From: Desulfobacterales bacterium
GTDB lineage: Bacteria > Desulfobacterota > Desulfobacteria > Desulfobacterales > C00003060
Reading direction: 5' to 3'
Assembly (NCBI GenBank): GCA_030629475.1
Contig: DAOVOU010000177.1
Location: 1-5,292, forward strand
Length of the DNA: 5,292 nucleotides
Notes under the pieces: generated by a model
What the model was told of the DNA's origin: nothing
The model's input: only the letters and a program-made list of their open reading frames with translations
The model's database searches: none
Shown here: one piece after another, positions 1 to 5,116 of the stretch
Numbering within the stretch: position 1 is the stretch's first letter
How the letters are laid out: each line of letters begins with the position of its first letter
Translations under genes and position numbers: made by a program

Positions 1-704
1 ACAACCCTGAGGCCCTGAAGGACCGCGGTCACCCGGTGCGTCAAAATAGCCAGATACGTCTGGACCCTCTTCCGGCGTATTCGTACCAATCTGGAGAGGA
101 AACGGGTCCCCAAAGCAATAAAGGGAAGGAGAATAAAGCTCAGCAGGGCCAAGTCCCACCGCCGGTAAAGGGCCACTCCCATAAGGACGATCACAGTTGG
201 TACCTGAAGCAGGAATGCCCTCAGGCTCTGTGACAGGATACTGCTAAGCGCCCCCACGTCATTCATAAGCCTTGAGAGTATATCCCCACTGGTGGAACGG
301 GATATAATAGATACTGGCAGACGAATCAGGTGAGAGAAAAACCGGTTCCTCAGATCACGGACCAGTTTCATCCCCGCGGTCTGCATAAGGTATGACTGGA
401 CGAAACTACATGCGCCACGAAAGATATAAAGAATAATAATCCCAAGGGGTAGCAGATATATATATTTGTAATTCCCTTCGACAAAGATTTTGTCCATTGC
501 CGGCTTTACGAGCCAGGCTATTGCGCCATTTATTCCCGAGACGATAAGACTGAATAGTGTGGCCAGGATTACGCGTGGAACATACGGACGAACCAGTCCC
601 ACCAACCGCTGCCAGGGGGTTGGATAAACGAGATTGATTACAGGCTTCTGCTTGTAATTTGAGCCGGATTCCGGCTTAATAGGACTATTATCAGATGGAT
701 TCAC
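1..704 (-). CDS. msbA: MsbA-like lipid A/LPS export ABC transporter, N-terminal part (runs off left edge)
   Basis: The reverse strand is open for 235 codons from a GTG at 704 to the window edge, so the C-terminal ATP-binding half is not visible. What is seen is an ABC transmembrane domain: a hydrophilic N-terminus (1-30), WQRLVGLVRPYVPR at 31-44, and membrane segments near 45-66, 80-100, 165-182 and 185-203. The conserved stretch around 107-152 (MQTAGMKLVRDLRNRFFSHL, then STSGDILSRLMNDV) is characteristic of MsbA-type exporters. Known family role: an inner-membrane homodimer that flips lipid A-core across the cytoplasmic membrane using ATP. Full members have roughly 580 residues, so about 40% is present. 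In-frame TGATGA at about 740 limits the start, and GTG 704 is the only ordinary start before the first membrane segment. No clear ribosome site precedes it, so the start is uncertain. It lies downstream of the YbhN-like gene, from which it is now separated by the IS66-type element. A related type I ABC exporter is possible. Confidence 0.88.
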   Translation of the reverse strand, partial: MNPSDNSPIKPESGSNYKQKPVINLVYPTPWQRLVGLVRPYVPRVILATLFSLIVSGINGAIAWLVKPAMDKIFVEGNYKYIYLLPLGIIILYIFRGACSFVQSYLMQTAGMKLVRDLRNRFFSHLIRLPVSIISRSTSGDILSRLMNDVGALSSILSQSLRAFLLQVPTVIVLMGVALYRRWDLALLSFILLPFIALGTRFLSRLVRIRRKRVQTYLAILTHRVTAVLQGLRV

Positions 705-767
705 AACAGAGGAGATTACACGATAGTCAGTACCATGTCATCAGAATCGAATAAAGACCAGCACTAA

Positions 768-775
768 AATAATTG
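768..775. repeat. Target site duplication, left copy
   Basis: AATAATTG lies immediately outside the left terminal repeat and is identical to the 8 bp immediately outside the right one (3353-3360). An 8-bp duplication is the size typical of IS66-family insertion, so this marks one simple transposition event with no later rearrangement across it. Confidence 0.93.
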
Positions 776-789
776 GTAACCGTTCACGG
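776..789 (+). repeat. Left terminal inverted repeat of the IS66-type element
   Basis: GTAACCGTTCACGG is the exact reverse complement of CCGTGAACGGTTAC at 3339-3352. It begins with GTAA, as IS66-family ends usually do. The match to the other end stops after 14 bp. This end is distal to the transposase stop codon, so relative to the direction of transcription it is the 3' end of the element. Confidence 0.93.
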
Positions 790-819
790 GGTCAACTGAT
801 CCAGAAAATTTCCTTTCAC

Positions 820-843
820 CACAGAAACGCATCTGTGCTTTTT
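820..843 (+). terminator. Hairpin plus T-run near the left IS end, plus-strand orientation
   Basis: CACAGA (820-825) and TCTGTG (832-837) form a 6-bp stem with a 6-nt loop, followed by C and five T (839-843). On the plus strand this resembles a weak intrinsic terminator. It would stop transcription entering the element from the msbA side, antisense to the transposase; many IS elements guard against such read-in. The stem is short and only moderately GC-rich, so it may have no function. The rest of 790-915 is non-coding 3' leader of the element. Confidence 0.3.
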
Positions 844-898
844 GAGCATGAGTTGTGAGCGGCGAAGTAATGTAGATAAAGTTGAATGGATAGATTCT

Positions 899-914
899 GG
901 GCGACTGGACGCCC
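899..914 (-). other. GC hairpin just after the transposase stop codon
   Basis: GGGCG (899-903) and CGCCC (910-914) form a perfect 5-bp GC stem around a 6-nt loop, 1 nt beyond the transposase TGA (918-916). On the transcribed minus strand no U-tract follows, so it is not a convincing intrinsic terminator. It could stabilise the 3' end of the mRNA or be incidental. Confidence 0.3.
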
Positions 915-915
915 G

Positions 916-2373
916 TCACGACGGACCAGGCAATAGTGAAGGAGAAGATCGATTCTGGAAATAAGCTTTGACCGATTCCAGTATGAAATTATACGCTGAT
1001 CGGCCTTGGATGGCACATGTCGCTATAACGGTCCATAATCGTTCATTGCTCTTTCTTCCTTTGATGCTACGCGTGCCCTGCGTTACATGACGATCTATCA
1101 CCACAAACCGTATTGCCTGTTCTGCCACGTTGTTGGTAGGGTCTATGCCAGGAGTTGTGATAAATTTAAAGTATTCTTCGCCATGATTACGAAATCGGTT
1201 TGCCAGGTTTTGGGCTTCCCTTTTTTCTTCCTTCCCATCCTTGTTTAATCTGCTTGGAACATCGTTTAAGGCTATCGTGATGATTTTCTGTCTGGAATGC
1301 TCAAGCGCATTTGTAAATGTCTGCGATGTCATGCTGTTTCGGTCATGAATGACCTTAAACATGTTCTTGACTTCATCAAGAAGTCTTTTGCCATAAGCCT
1401 TTGTTTTTACGTCCTTCAAGGTGGTTAGGAATCGAATGTCCCGAATCAAATGGGCAATACAAAACTGTATTGAGACGTTGAAATCCTTCATGTACTTGCG
1501 ATACGCTGAAAAATAATCACAACCCATCACTCCGTCAAACTCTTTGCCCAAGACGTCGATCAGAACCTTTGAGCCACGGGACTTGTCAATCTTGAACAGC
1601 ACATACAGTTCAGCCCGAAAAACCCATGTCCAAAACCTGTCGCCGTTTTCCTTATGTCCGGTTTCATCTACATTTACTGTTGTCTCCAAAGGGAGACGGT
1701 CGAGCAGTTCGTTGTATGGACCTTGCAGAGACACACTTACCTTCTCGATCACTTTACGCAGATATCCTCGCGAGACCTTTTCACCAAGGACATCTCTAAT
1801 GTATTTTCTGATCGTGGAAAATGATGCATGGCAGACATTCTTCATATAGGCAACTAACGATGTTAAGCGTTCTTTGAACAATCCTTCTTTATAGACCTCG
1901 GGCGGGAAGGGCATATAATGAATCTTGCCGCATTTTGCGCACCATACAGGATATGAGCGATGTTCTTCTTTTATCAGCGGTACTTCAATCAATTCGACTT
2001 GCTGAATGATACGAGGTTTTCCGTCCATGATACTGACTTCACCGTTACAGTCCGGACAAGCAGTCAATATGTAGGGATGAAACTTGTCAATCTCCTCTTC
2101 GGCAAACAAAGGCCGCTCATGTCTCTGATGCCCGGGTTGTCCACCGATTCTGCGGTTGCCCTTCTTTTTCTTGTTGGATTTGGGCTTTGTGATGTCATCA
2201 GAAGAAGGACGTTTGCTGGAATTGGAGGAATTCTTTGTAAGCTTGGCGATTTTGATTTCCAAGGTTCTTATCTTCACTTGCTGGGACTCAATAGTGTCTC
2301 TGAGATCACATAGAATTTTGACTACGACTTTTGGACCGGCATGATACACTGCCAAAGCTTCATCATGCGTCAT
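916..2373 (-). CDS. tnpC: IS66-family DDE transposase (TnpC type)
   Basis: This 485-residue protein is full length for IS66 transposases and should catalyse cutting and joining of the element's ends. In order: a predicted helical/leucine-zipper region (about 22-46); the Ser/Asn-rich linker NSSNSSKRPSSDD (48-60); a Lys-rich stretch; GGQPGH (77-82); an IS66 zinc-binding segment with CPDC (106-109) and CAKC (145-148); then the catalytic core. The likely DDE triad is D236 (in VDETG), D286 (in CDYFSAY) and E418 (in DPTNNVAEQAIR). The C-terminal SIKGRKSNERLWTVIATC region (436-453) is also typical. The start ATG lies inside the end of the DUF4338 gene (shared ATGACGCATGA), and only a weak GAGAG precedes it. 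Translation probably depends on the upstream gene. No frameshift or stop is seen, so it may be active. Confidence 0.96.
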   Translation of the reverse strand: MTHDEALAVYHAGPKVVVKILCDLRDTIESQQVKIRTLEIKIAKLTKNSSNSSKRPSSDDITKPKSNKKKKGNRRIGGQPGHQRHERPLFAEEEIDKFHPYILTACPDCNGEVSIMDGKPRIIQQVELIEVPLIKEEHRSYPVWCAKCGKIHYMPFPPEVYKEGLFKERLTSLVAYMKNVCHASFSTIRKYIRDVLGEKVSRGYLRKVIEKVSVSLQGPYNELLDRLPLETTVNVDETGHKENGDRFWTWVFRAELYVLFKIDKSRGSKVLIDVLGKEFDGVMGCDYFSAYRKYMKDFNVSIQFCIAHLIRDIRFLTTLKDVKTKAYGKRLLDEVKNMFKVIHDRNSMTSQTFTNALEHSRQKIITIALNDVPSRLNKDGKEEKREAQNLANRFRNHGEEYFKFITTPGIDPTNNVAEQAIRFVVIDRHVTQGTRSIKGRKSNERLWTVIATCAIQGRSAYNFILESVKAYFQNRSSPSLLPGPS

Positions 2374-3241
2374 GGCATAACTCTCGGCGAAAGTTTCCGG
2401 TCAAAGGATAGACATAGACAGCCTTTTTGGAAAGTAGTGGTTGATGCGACTTGTTGAGCTTGCCCCGACCAGTTGTTTGTCCCACGCAGATCCAATTGTC
2501 CGCCTTGTAACAGGTCCCGCGGCACCGTTGTGTGTCAACAAAAGTCTCAAGCAGATATACAGGATGGTGGTATAGGCGTTGCCAGTCTTGTGACAAGCAG
2601 TGACGATTCAACGCCAATAGATATGACGCCAGACAAGAAACCTGAACCCAGAGTAATATCAAAAAACGGATGTTATTGGCAATCAGATGGAGATTCTTTT
2701 GTCTGATCTCTTTGGGCCAGCCAATAAAACGATCTCTCACGCCTATGTGCCATGGTGGTGAACCCCATGCCAGGCAAGCAATTGGACGGTCATGGGAAAA
2801 TGCAATATATTTGAGATGCTCTCCAACAGGCTGAGTGTATCTGAGATAATGATATTGATTAACCAGACTATTGAACATCTTTTCACGAGGAGTTTTTCGT
2901 ACCTGTTCAAGCCTGACAGGGACAACATTCTCAAGAGGGCATTTGAGTGGTGATTCGTCAATGACTATCCTGGGAGGTTTTTTCCGATTGGCAAGTGGGT
3001 TCGGGGGAGTTAATTTTCGCGGTGGTAATTTGATAAAGCCTTTTGTCTCCAGCAGAAGAAGTAAGCTGCGGCAAACCATGTCTTTAAGAATGCCATTTGA
3101 TTGCCGCCAGTTCCAAGCTCTGCACACCTCTTGCGAGATGAAGCGTCTGCTGCTATTGGGATATGCAGTTATGATTTCTCTGATAGTCGTAATGTCTTGG
3201 TTGGTGACTGATCGCCCCCGATATGTCAGGATTGTTTCCAT
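2363..3241 (-). CDS. DruA/DUF4338 family protein carried by the IS66-type element
   Basis: This 292-residue protein matches the DUF4338 family, whose named member is DruA of the Druantia anti-phage system. Seen in order: an N-terminal helical part (YRGRSVTNQDI at 7-17; ISQEVCRAWNWRQSNGILKD at 35-54; GFIKLPPRK at 68-76), then the core domain with NQYHYLRYTQPVGEHLKY (128-145), RPIACLAWGS (152-161), RDRFIGW (169-175), NIRFLILLWVQV (190-201), LETFVDTQRCRGTCYKADNW (231-250) and GQTTGRGK (254-261). The N-terminus agrees with the family, so ATG 3241 is a sound start although no clear ribosome site precedes it. The molecular activity is, to my knowledge, not established. It is the first gene of a two-gene unit with the transposase, overlapping it by 11 bp, so a role in transposition or its control is as plausible as defence. 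No DruE helicase or other Druantia gene is present. Confidence 0.92.
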   Translation of the reverse strand: METILTYRGRSVTNQDITTIREIITAYPNSSRRFISQEVCRAWNWRQSNGILKDMVCRSLLLLLETKGFIKLPPRKLTPPNPLANRKKPPRIVIDESPLKCPLENVVPVRLEQVRKTPREKMFNSLVNQYHYLRYTQPVGEHLKYIAFSHDRPIACLAWGSPPWHIGVRDRFIGWPKEIRQKNLHLIANNIRFLILLWVQVSCLASYLLALNRHCLSQDWQRLYHHPVYLLETFVDTQRCRGTCYKADNWICVGQTTGRGKLNKSHQPLLSKKAVYVYPLTGNFRRELCHDA

Positions 3242-3297
3242 GTCTGATACTGTAACTTATCAGGCACTGGAACGCACGAACTTTTTCGAAATAGTAG

Positions 3298-3311
3298 ATG
3301 TCCTCGGACAT
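3298..3311. promoter_or_regulatory. Inverted repeat in the DUF4338-gene leader (possible operator)
   Basis: ATGTCC and GGACAT are exact inverted repeats separated by TC, overlapping the candidate -10 box of the element's promoter. This placement suits a repressor site, for example autoregulation by an element-encoded protein. A small RNA hairpin in the leader is the alternative. A shorter palindrome, TTTCGAAA (3284-3291), lies just downstream on the way to the start codon. Confidence 0.35.
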
Positions 3312-3338
3312 ATAAAGGTGCTGGAGGGCTATTGTAAG
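3309..3338 (-). promoter_or_regulatory. Candidate sigma-70 promoter for the IS two-gene operon
   Basis: On the minus strand CTTACA (3333-3338, four of six to TTGACA) is followed after 18 nt by TATATG (3309-3314, four of six to TATAAT). The -35 box starts directly inside the right terminal repeat. The expected start would leave a leader of about 60 nt before the DUF4338 ATG at 3241. Both boxes are imperfect, but the 97 bp between repeat and gene leaves little room for an alternative. Confidence 0.4.
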
Positions 3339-3352
3339 CCGTGAACGGTTAC
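3339..3352 (-). repeat. Right terminal inverted repeat of the IS66-type element
   Basis: CCGTGAACGGTTAC is the exact reverse complement of the left end (776-789). It is promoter-proximal: the DUF4338 gene starts 97 bp inside it. The sequence just inside the repeat differs from that at the left end. Confidence 0.93.
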
Positions 3353-3360
3353 AATAATTG
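3353..3360. repeat. Target site duplication, right copy
   Basis: AATAATTG, identical to 768-775. Removing the element and one copy restores a host intergenic region of about 110 bp between the YbhN-like stop (3402) and the msbA start (704). Confidence 0.93.
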
Positions 3361-3390
3361 TTTACTTCCCATCCGGCTGCCGGGACAGTT

Positions 3391-3401
3391 TGAACGGTTA
3401 C
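3391..3401 (-). repeat. Extra partial copy of the IS terminal repeat outside the element
   Basis: TGAACGGTTAC repeats the outermost 11 bp of the element's right end in the same orientation, 49 bp outside it. It directly abuts the TAG stop (3404-3402) of the YbhN-like gene, so on the minus strand the order is stop codon, then GTAACCGTTCA. The inner bases do not continue the match. It may be the trace of an earlier insertion of a related element or a host sequence resembling the IS end. The DNA between it and the IS (3361-3390) holds only a small CCGG-CAG-CCGG hairpin with no T-run. Confidence 0.6.
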
Positions 3402-4346
3402 CTACATTTTTTCAGCATAATCTTTAAGCAGCTTTTTATGAAAACCAAAGGCGTATACAAGACCTCCTATCAGGCTTGCCACAATCTGTATGGCAAAGAA
3501 GCTCAGACTCAGGGTAAGGGCCTTTTCGGCAGATATGCCCTTGAGCCCCAGGAAGAAGATGAATCCACCTTCTCTAATGCCTATACCATTAAAGCTTATA
3601 GGCAGTACTGTAAGGATTGCTACCAAAGGAAAGGCCGCAAAGTAAAAAGCCGCTGGGGGGCTGAGTCCCATGTCCTTTGCCAGGAGAGCCACCGCACTCA
3701 TTCCAAGGACCTGAAGAACCAGGGATAGGCTCAAAGCTGCAAACAGGGCCTTTGGTTTTTCCCAGAATACCAGGAACACTGCCAGCCTTTTTCCAATCTC
3801 AGGCCAGGCACTGCCAAGAAGCTTGTAGGCCATTGGCAGGCCAAGAAGTGAGGCAATGACACAGATCCCGGCAACACAAAGAAGGTGTTCAAAGTAATGG
3901 GGAAGTATGCCTTGTCCTATGAGGACGGCACCTGCTCCAAGCAATAACATAGCAGCAAGCCCGAAGAGTCTGTCTGCCACCAGGCTATAGGTGGCCCTCA
4001 GCTTTTTGGGTTCTCCGCGGGAGATAAAGTGCATCTTCAGCATATCCCCGCCAACACTGGTGGGCAAAAAAAGGTTGAAGTACAAACCTACGAAGTAATA
4101 TTTGAGGTATGCGGACCAGGGTCCGGTAAAATCAAGGGCATGGGCCAGGAAATACCAACGGATGCTGCTTATAACCTGGGAAGCTAAGTACATCAGAAAG
4201 GCAACGCCCCACGCATAGAAGGATAGGTCAAGGATGGCCTCTATTAGATCATCCGGGTTTGCCTTTGATATAAGCCAGGCCAGAAGACAGATACTGAGAC
4301 CTATCCTCAGCAGGAATTTCATTGTGGCACTGAGTTTGGCCCTCAC
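3402..4346 (-). CDS. YbhN/UPF0104-type membrane protein (lysylphosphatidylglycerol synthase TM family)
   Basis: This 314-residue polytopic inner-membrane protein belongs to the family covering the integral-membrane half of lysyl-PG synthases and stand-alone YbhN/AglD-like proteins. Family hallmarks are SQVISSIRWYFL (56-67), GLYFNLFLPTSVGGDMLK (87-104), ADRLFGL (124-130) and the C-terminal LPISFNGIGIREGGFIFFL (248-266), among about eight hydrophobic segments. Stand-alone members often sit in LPS, glycolipid or hopanoid loci and may act in lipid-linked sugar transport; the exact substrate is unknown. The GTG start at 4346 overlaps the upstream stop as GTGA and has GAGAGG (4354-4359) 7 nt upstream, which favours it over the ATG at 4322. 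Length and C-terminus look complete. The lysyl-transferase domain is absent, so it is not a lysyl-PG synthase. Its place before msbA supports an envelope role. Confidence 0.9.
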   Translation of the reverse strand: MRAKLSATMKFLLRIGLSICLLAWLISKANPDDLIEAILDLSFYAWGVAFLMYLASQVISSIRWYFLAHALDFTGPWSAYLKYYFVGLYFNLFLPTSVGGDMLKMHFISRGEPKKLRATYSLVADRLFGLAAMLLLGAGAVLIGQGILPHYFEHLLCVAGICVIASLLGLPMAYKLLGSAWPEIGKRLAVFLVFWEKPKALFAALSLSLVLQVLGMSAVALLAKDMGLSPPAAFYFAAFPLVAILTVLPISFNGIGIREGGFIFFLGLKGISAEKALTLSLSFFAIQIVASLIGGLVYAFGFHKKLLKDYAEKM

Positions 4347-4840
4347 TCAAGCACCTCTCGCACTGCATATATTCGTTTACCTGAGGATTTATAATATGGG
4401 TGCACCACAAATTCTGCCGGCAAATGCATTACCAAGGGTTCAATTTTTGGTGCTTCGTTGTAAACAGGGACTATGACCGATATCTCTGGATTGGTCTCAC
4501 TGCTGTTTGGGTATGAATTCATGGTCTTGTTGTAACTGTCTGTTTGCCGGGTCACATGTTTATATTCGCAGGTTGGATGCAGGTCAAGCGGAAGACGATA
4601 TGTTTCAGCACGCCCGGGCAGTGAAATGCAGGTAAGCCCTCGCAGGGAATCCAGAAGTTCCCGGGCAAGATCGGCTTCGTTTCGAATCCCCACAGTCAGA
4701 AGCTCAACTCCGAGTGTTTTCAGCTCGGCCACTTCGCTGGCATGACGTATCAGTGCGCGGATGTCACACTGCTGCTCCCTTAACAGCCTAGTGACATGAT
4801 AGCCGATAAAGCCGGTCGCTCCGGTAATAAAGATACGCAT
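4343..4840 (-). pseudogene. Chimeric remnant: sugar epimerase (SDR) N-terminus fused to family 2 glycosyltransferase N-terminus
   Basis: One open frame of 165 codons joins two unrelated starts of proteins. Residues 1-70 are an extended short-chain dehydrogenase/epimerase N-terminus: the MRIFITGATGFIG beta-strand and glycine loop (1-13), then LLREQQCDIRALIRH (19-33). The YxxxK catalytic part is missing. Residues 107-137 resemble a GT2 start, with M107 (ATG 4522) followed by EISVIVPVYNEAPKIEPLV (119-137), but no DxD or acceptor region follows; 138-165 are unrecognised. Intact families have roughly 300 and 230-400 residues. Near residues 70-76 another frame reads Ala-Phe-His-Cys, as expected for the SDR fourth strand (VFHxAG), suggesting small compensating indels. 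The ORF is translationally linked to the YbhN-like gene (GTGA overlap) and may persist as a leader for it. Neither enzyme is likely to work. Confidence 0.7.
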
Positions 4841-4843
4841 TTG

Positions 4844-4891
4844 TTATTGAGAAAACGTGAGATTGTGGTATTTGCGGACACACCGTTTCAT
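4844..4891 (-). CDS. 15-codon mini-ORF with strong Shine-Dalgarno, possible leader peptide
   Basis: ATG at 4891 is preceded by GGAGGT (4897-4902) at 5-nt spacing, the best ribosome site in the window. It encodes MKRCVRKYHNLTFSQ and stops with TAA at 4846-4844. The epimerase-fragment ATG (4840), which has no ribosome site of its own, begins 3 nt later, so ribosomes could reinitiate there. It may be a genuine leader peptide or the first codons of a lost gene whose start region remained after deletion. The peptide resembles no family I recognise. Confidence 0.4.
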   Translation of the reverse strand: MKRCVRKYHNLTFSQ

Positions 4892-4896
4892 TTTTT

Positions 4897-4902
4897 ACCT
4901 CC
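4897..4902 (-). promoter_or_regulatory. Shine-Dalgarno site of the mini-ORF
   Basis: GGAGGT on the minus strand, 5 nt before the ATG at 4891. It is the only near-consensus ribosome site in the intergenic stretch and probably serves the mini-ORF and, by coupling, the decayed epimerase frame. Confidence 0.5.
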
Positions 4903-4953
4903 ATCCTGCCCACACTGTACAGCTTTTTATGGCTTTGCGGAACTGGAAATTAA

Positions 4954-5116
4954 TTCCCGGATCCTTTCGTTGATTACCTCGACATTCTCTCTTTTGCCCG
5001 ATCTTTCCATGGATCGGTTTACGATGCGTCGTATAGTATCCCTCGCCAAGAAGAATAATATCGATTTTGTGACCGGCGATAAGCGGCTCTACAATGGTGT
5101 AAAAGATAAGCTAGGT
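4954..5116 (+). pseudogene. C-terminal remnant of a VapC-like PIN-domain toxin, frameshifted
   Basis: Two plus-strand frames together give the end of a PIN ribonuclease. From 4954 to 5034 one frame reads into ILSFARSFHGSVYDASY; from 5036 the +1 frame continues VSLAKKNNIDFVTGDKRLYN and on to VKDKLG (about 5116). Joined, this matches the conserved PIN pattern YDAsYvaLA followed by vTgDkrLyn, containing two of the family's metal-binding aspartates. The base at 5035 looks like a 1-nt insertion breaking the frame. The N-terminal half with the first catalytic Asp is not found upstream, a TAA (4951-4953) closes the first frame, and no antitoxin gene is present. The 3' end runs into the oppositely oriented CBS gene. 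Family role when intact: VapC toxin cleaving RNA. Here it is non-functional. Confidence 0.65.

Larger units (their letters stand above)
766..795 (-). promoter_or_regulatory. Possible hybrid outward promoter at the IS left end toward msbA
   Basis: On the minus strand TTGACC (790-795) matches the sigma-70 -35 consensus at five of six positions and lies directly inside the left terminal repeat. After an 18-nt spacer comes TATTTT (766-771, four of six), formed partly by the target duplication and partly by host DNA. The pair points out of the element toward the msbA GTG about 62 nt downstream. Outward -35 boxes in IS ends that pair with a host -10 are known for several IS families. Use of this one is inference from spacing and sequence only. 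Confidence 0.35.
776..3352 (-). mobile_element. Complete IS66-family element with a DUF4338 (DruA-like) gene, 2577 bp
   Basis: Boundaries are set by perfect 14-bp inverted repeats (776-789 and 3339-3352) and a perfect 8-bp flanking duplication AATAATTG (768-775 and 3353-3360). Inside, reading on the minus strand, are a DUF4338/DruA-family gene (3241-2363) and an IS66-type DDE transposase (2373-916). Both are full length and uninterrupted and overlap by 11 bp. The classic IS66 layout has tnpA, tnpB and tnpC, while some subgroups carry the transposase alone. Here tnpA and tnpB are absent and the DUF4338 gene takes their place. Exact flanking repeats and intact genes suggest a recent insertion and potential activity. 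It landed in the roughly 110-bp intergenic region between a ybhN-like gene and msbA, in the same orientation as both. Confidence 0.95.

Noticed and set aside
36..233. Plus-strand 65-codon frame at the left edge
   Set aside because: It is antisense to the MsbA-like transmembrane domain, which has strong family similarity throughout.
816..1016. Minus-strand 66-codon frame at the end of the transposase
   Set aside because: It overlaps the conserved C-terminus of the transposase in another frame and has no ribosome site or recognisable motif.
1544..2344. Several plus-strand frames opposite the transposase
   Set aside because: They are antisense to conserved transposase motifs and have no coding signatures of their own.
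2363..3241. A complete Druantia anti-phage system
   Set aside because: Only a DruA-family protein is present. There is no DruE-type helicase or other Druantia gene, and the gene lies inside IS66-type boundaries, so calling it a defence system is not supported.
2871..3344. Plus-strand 157-codon reading frame opposite the DUF4338 gene
   Set aside because: It is wholly antisense to a well-conserved gene, crosses its promoter region and shows no family features, so it is a shadow frame.
4941..5015. Minus-strand 27-codon frame beginning MERSGKRENVEV as a small gene
   Set aside because: It has no ribosome site and is antisense to the PIN remnant, whose motifs are far more specific.
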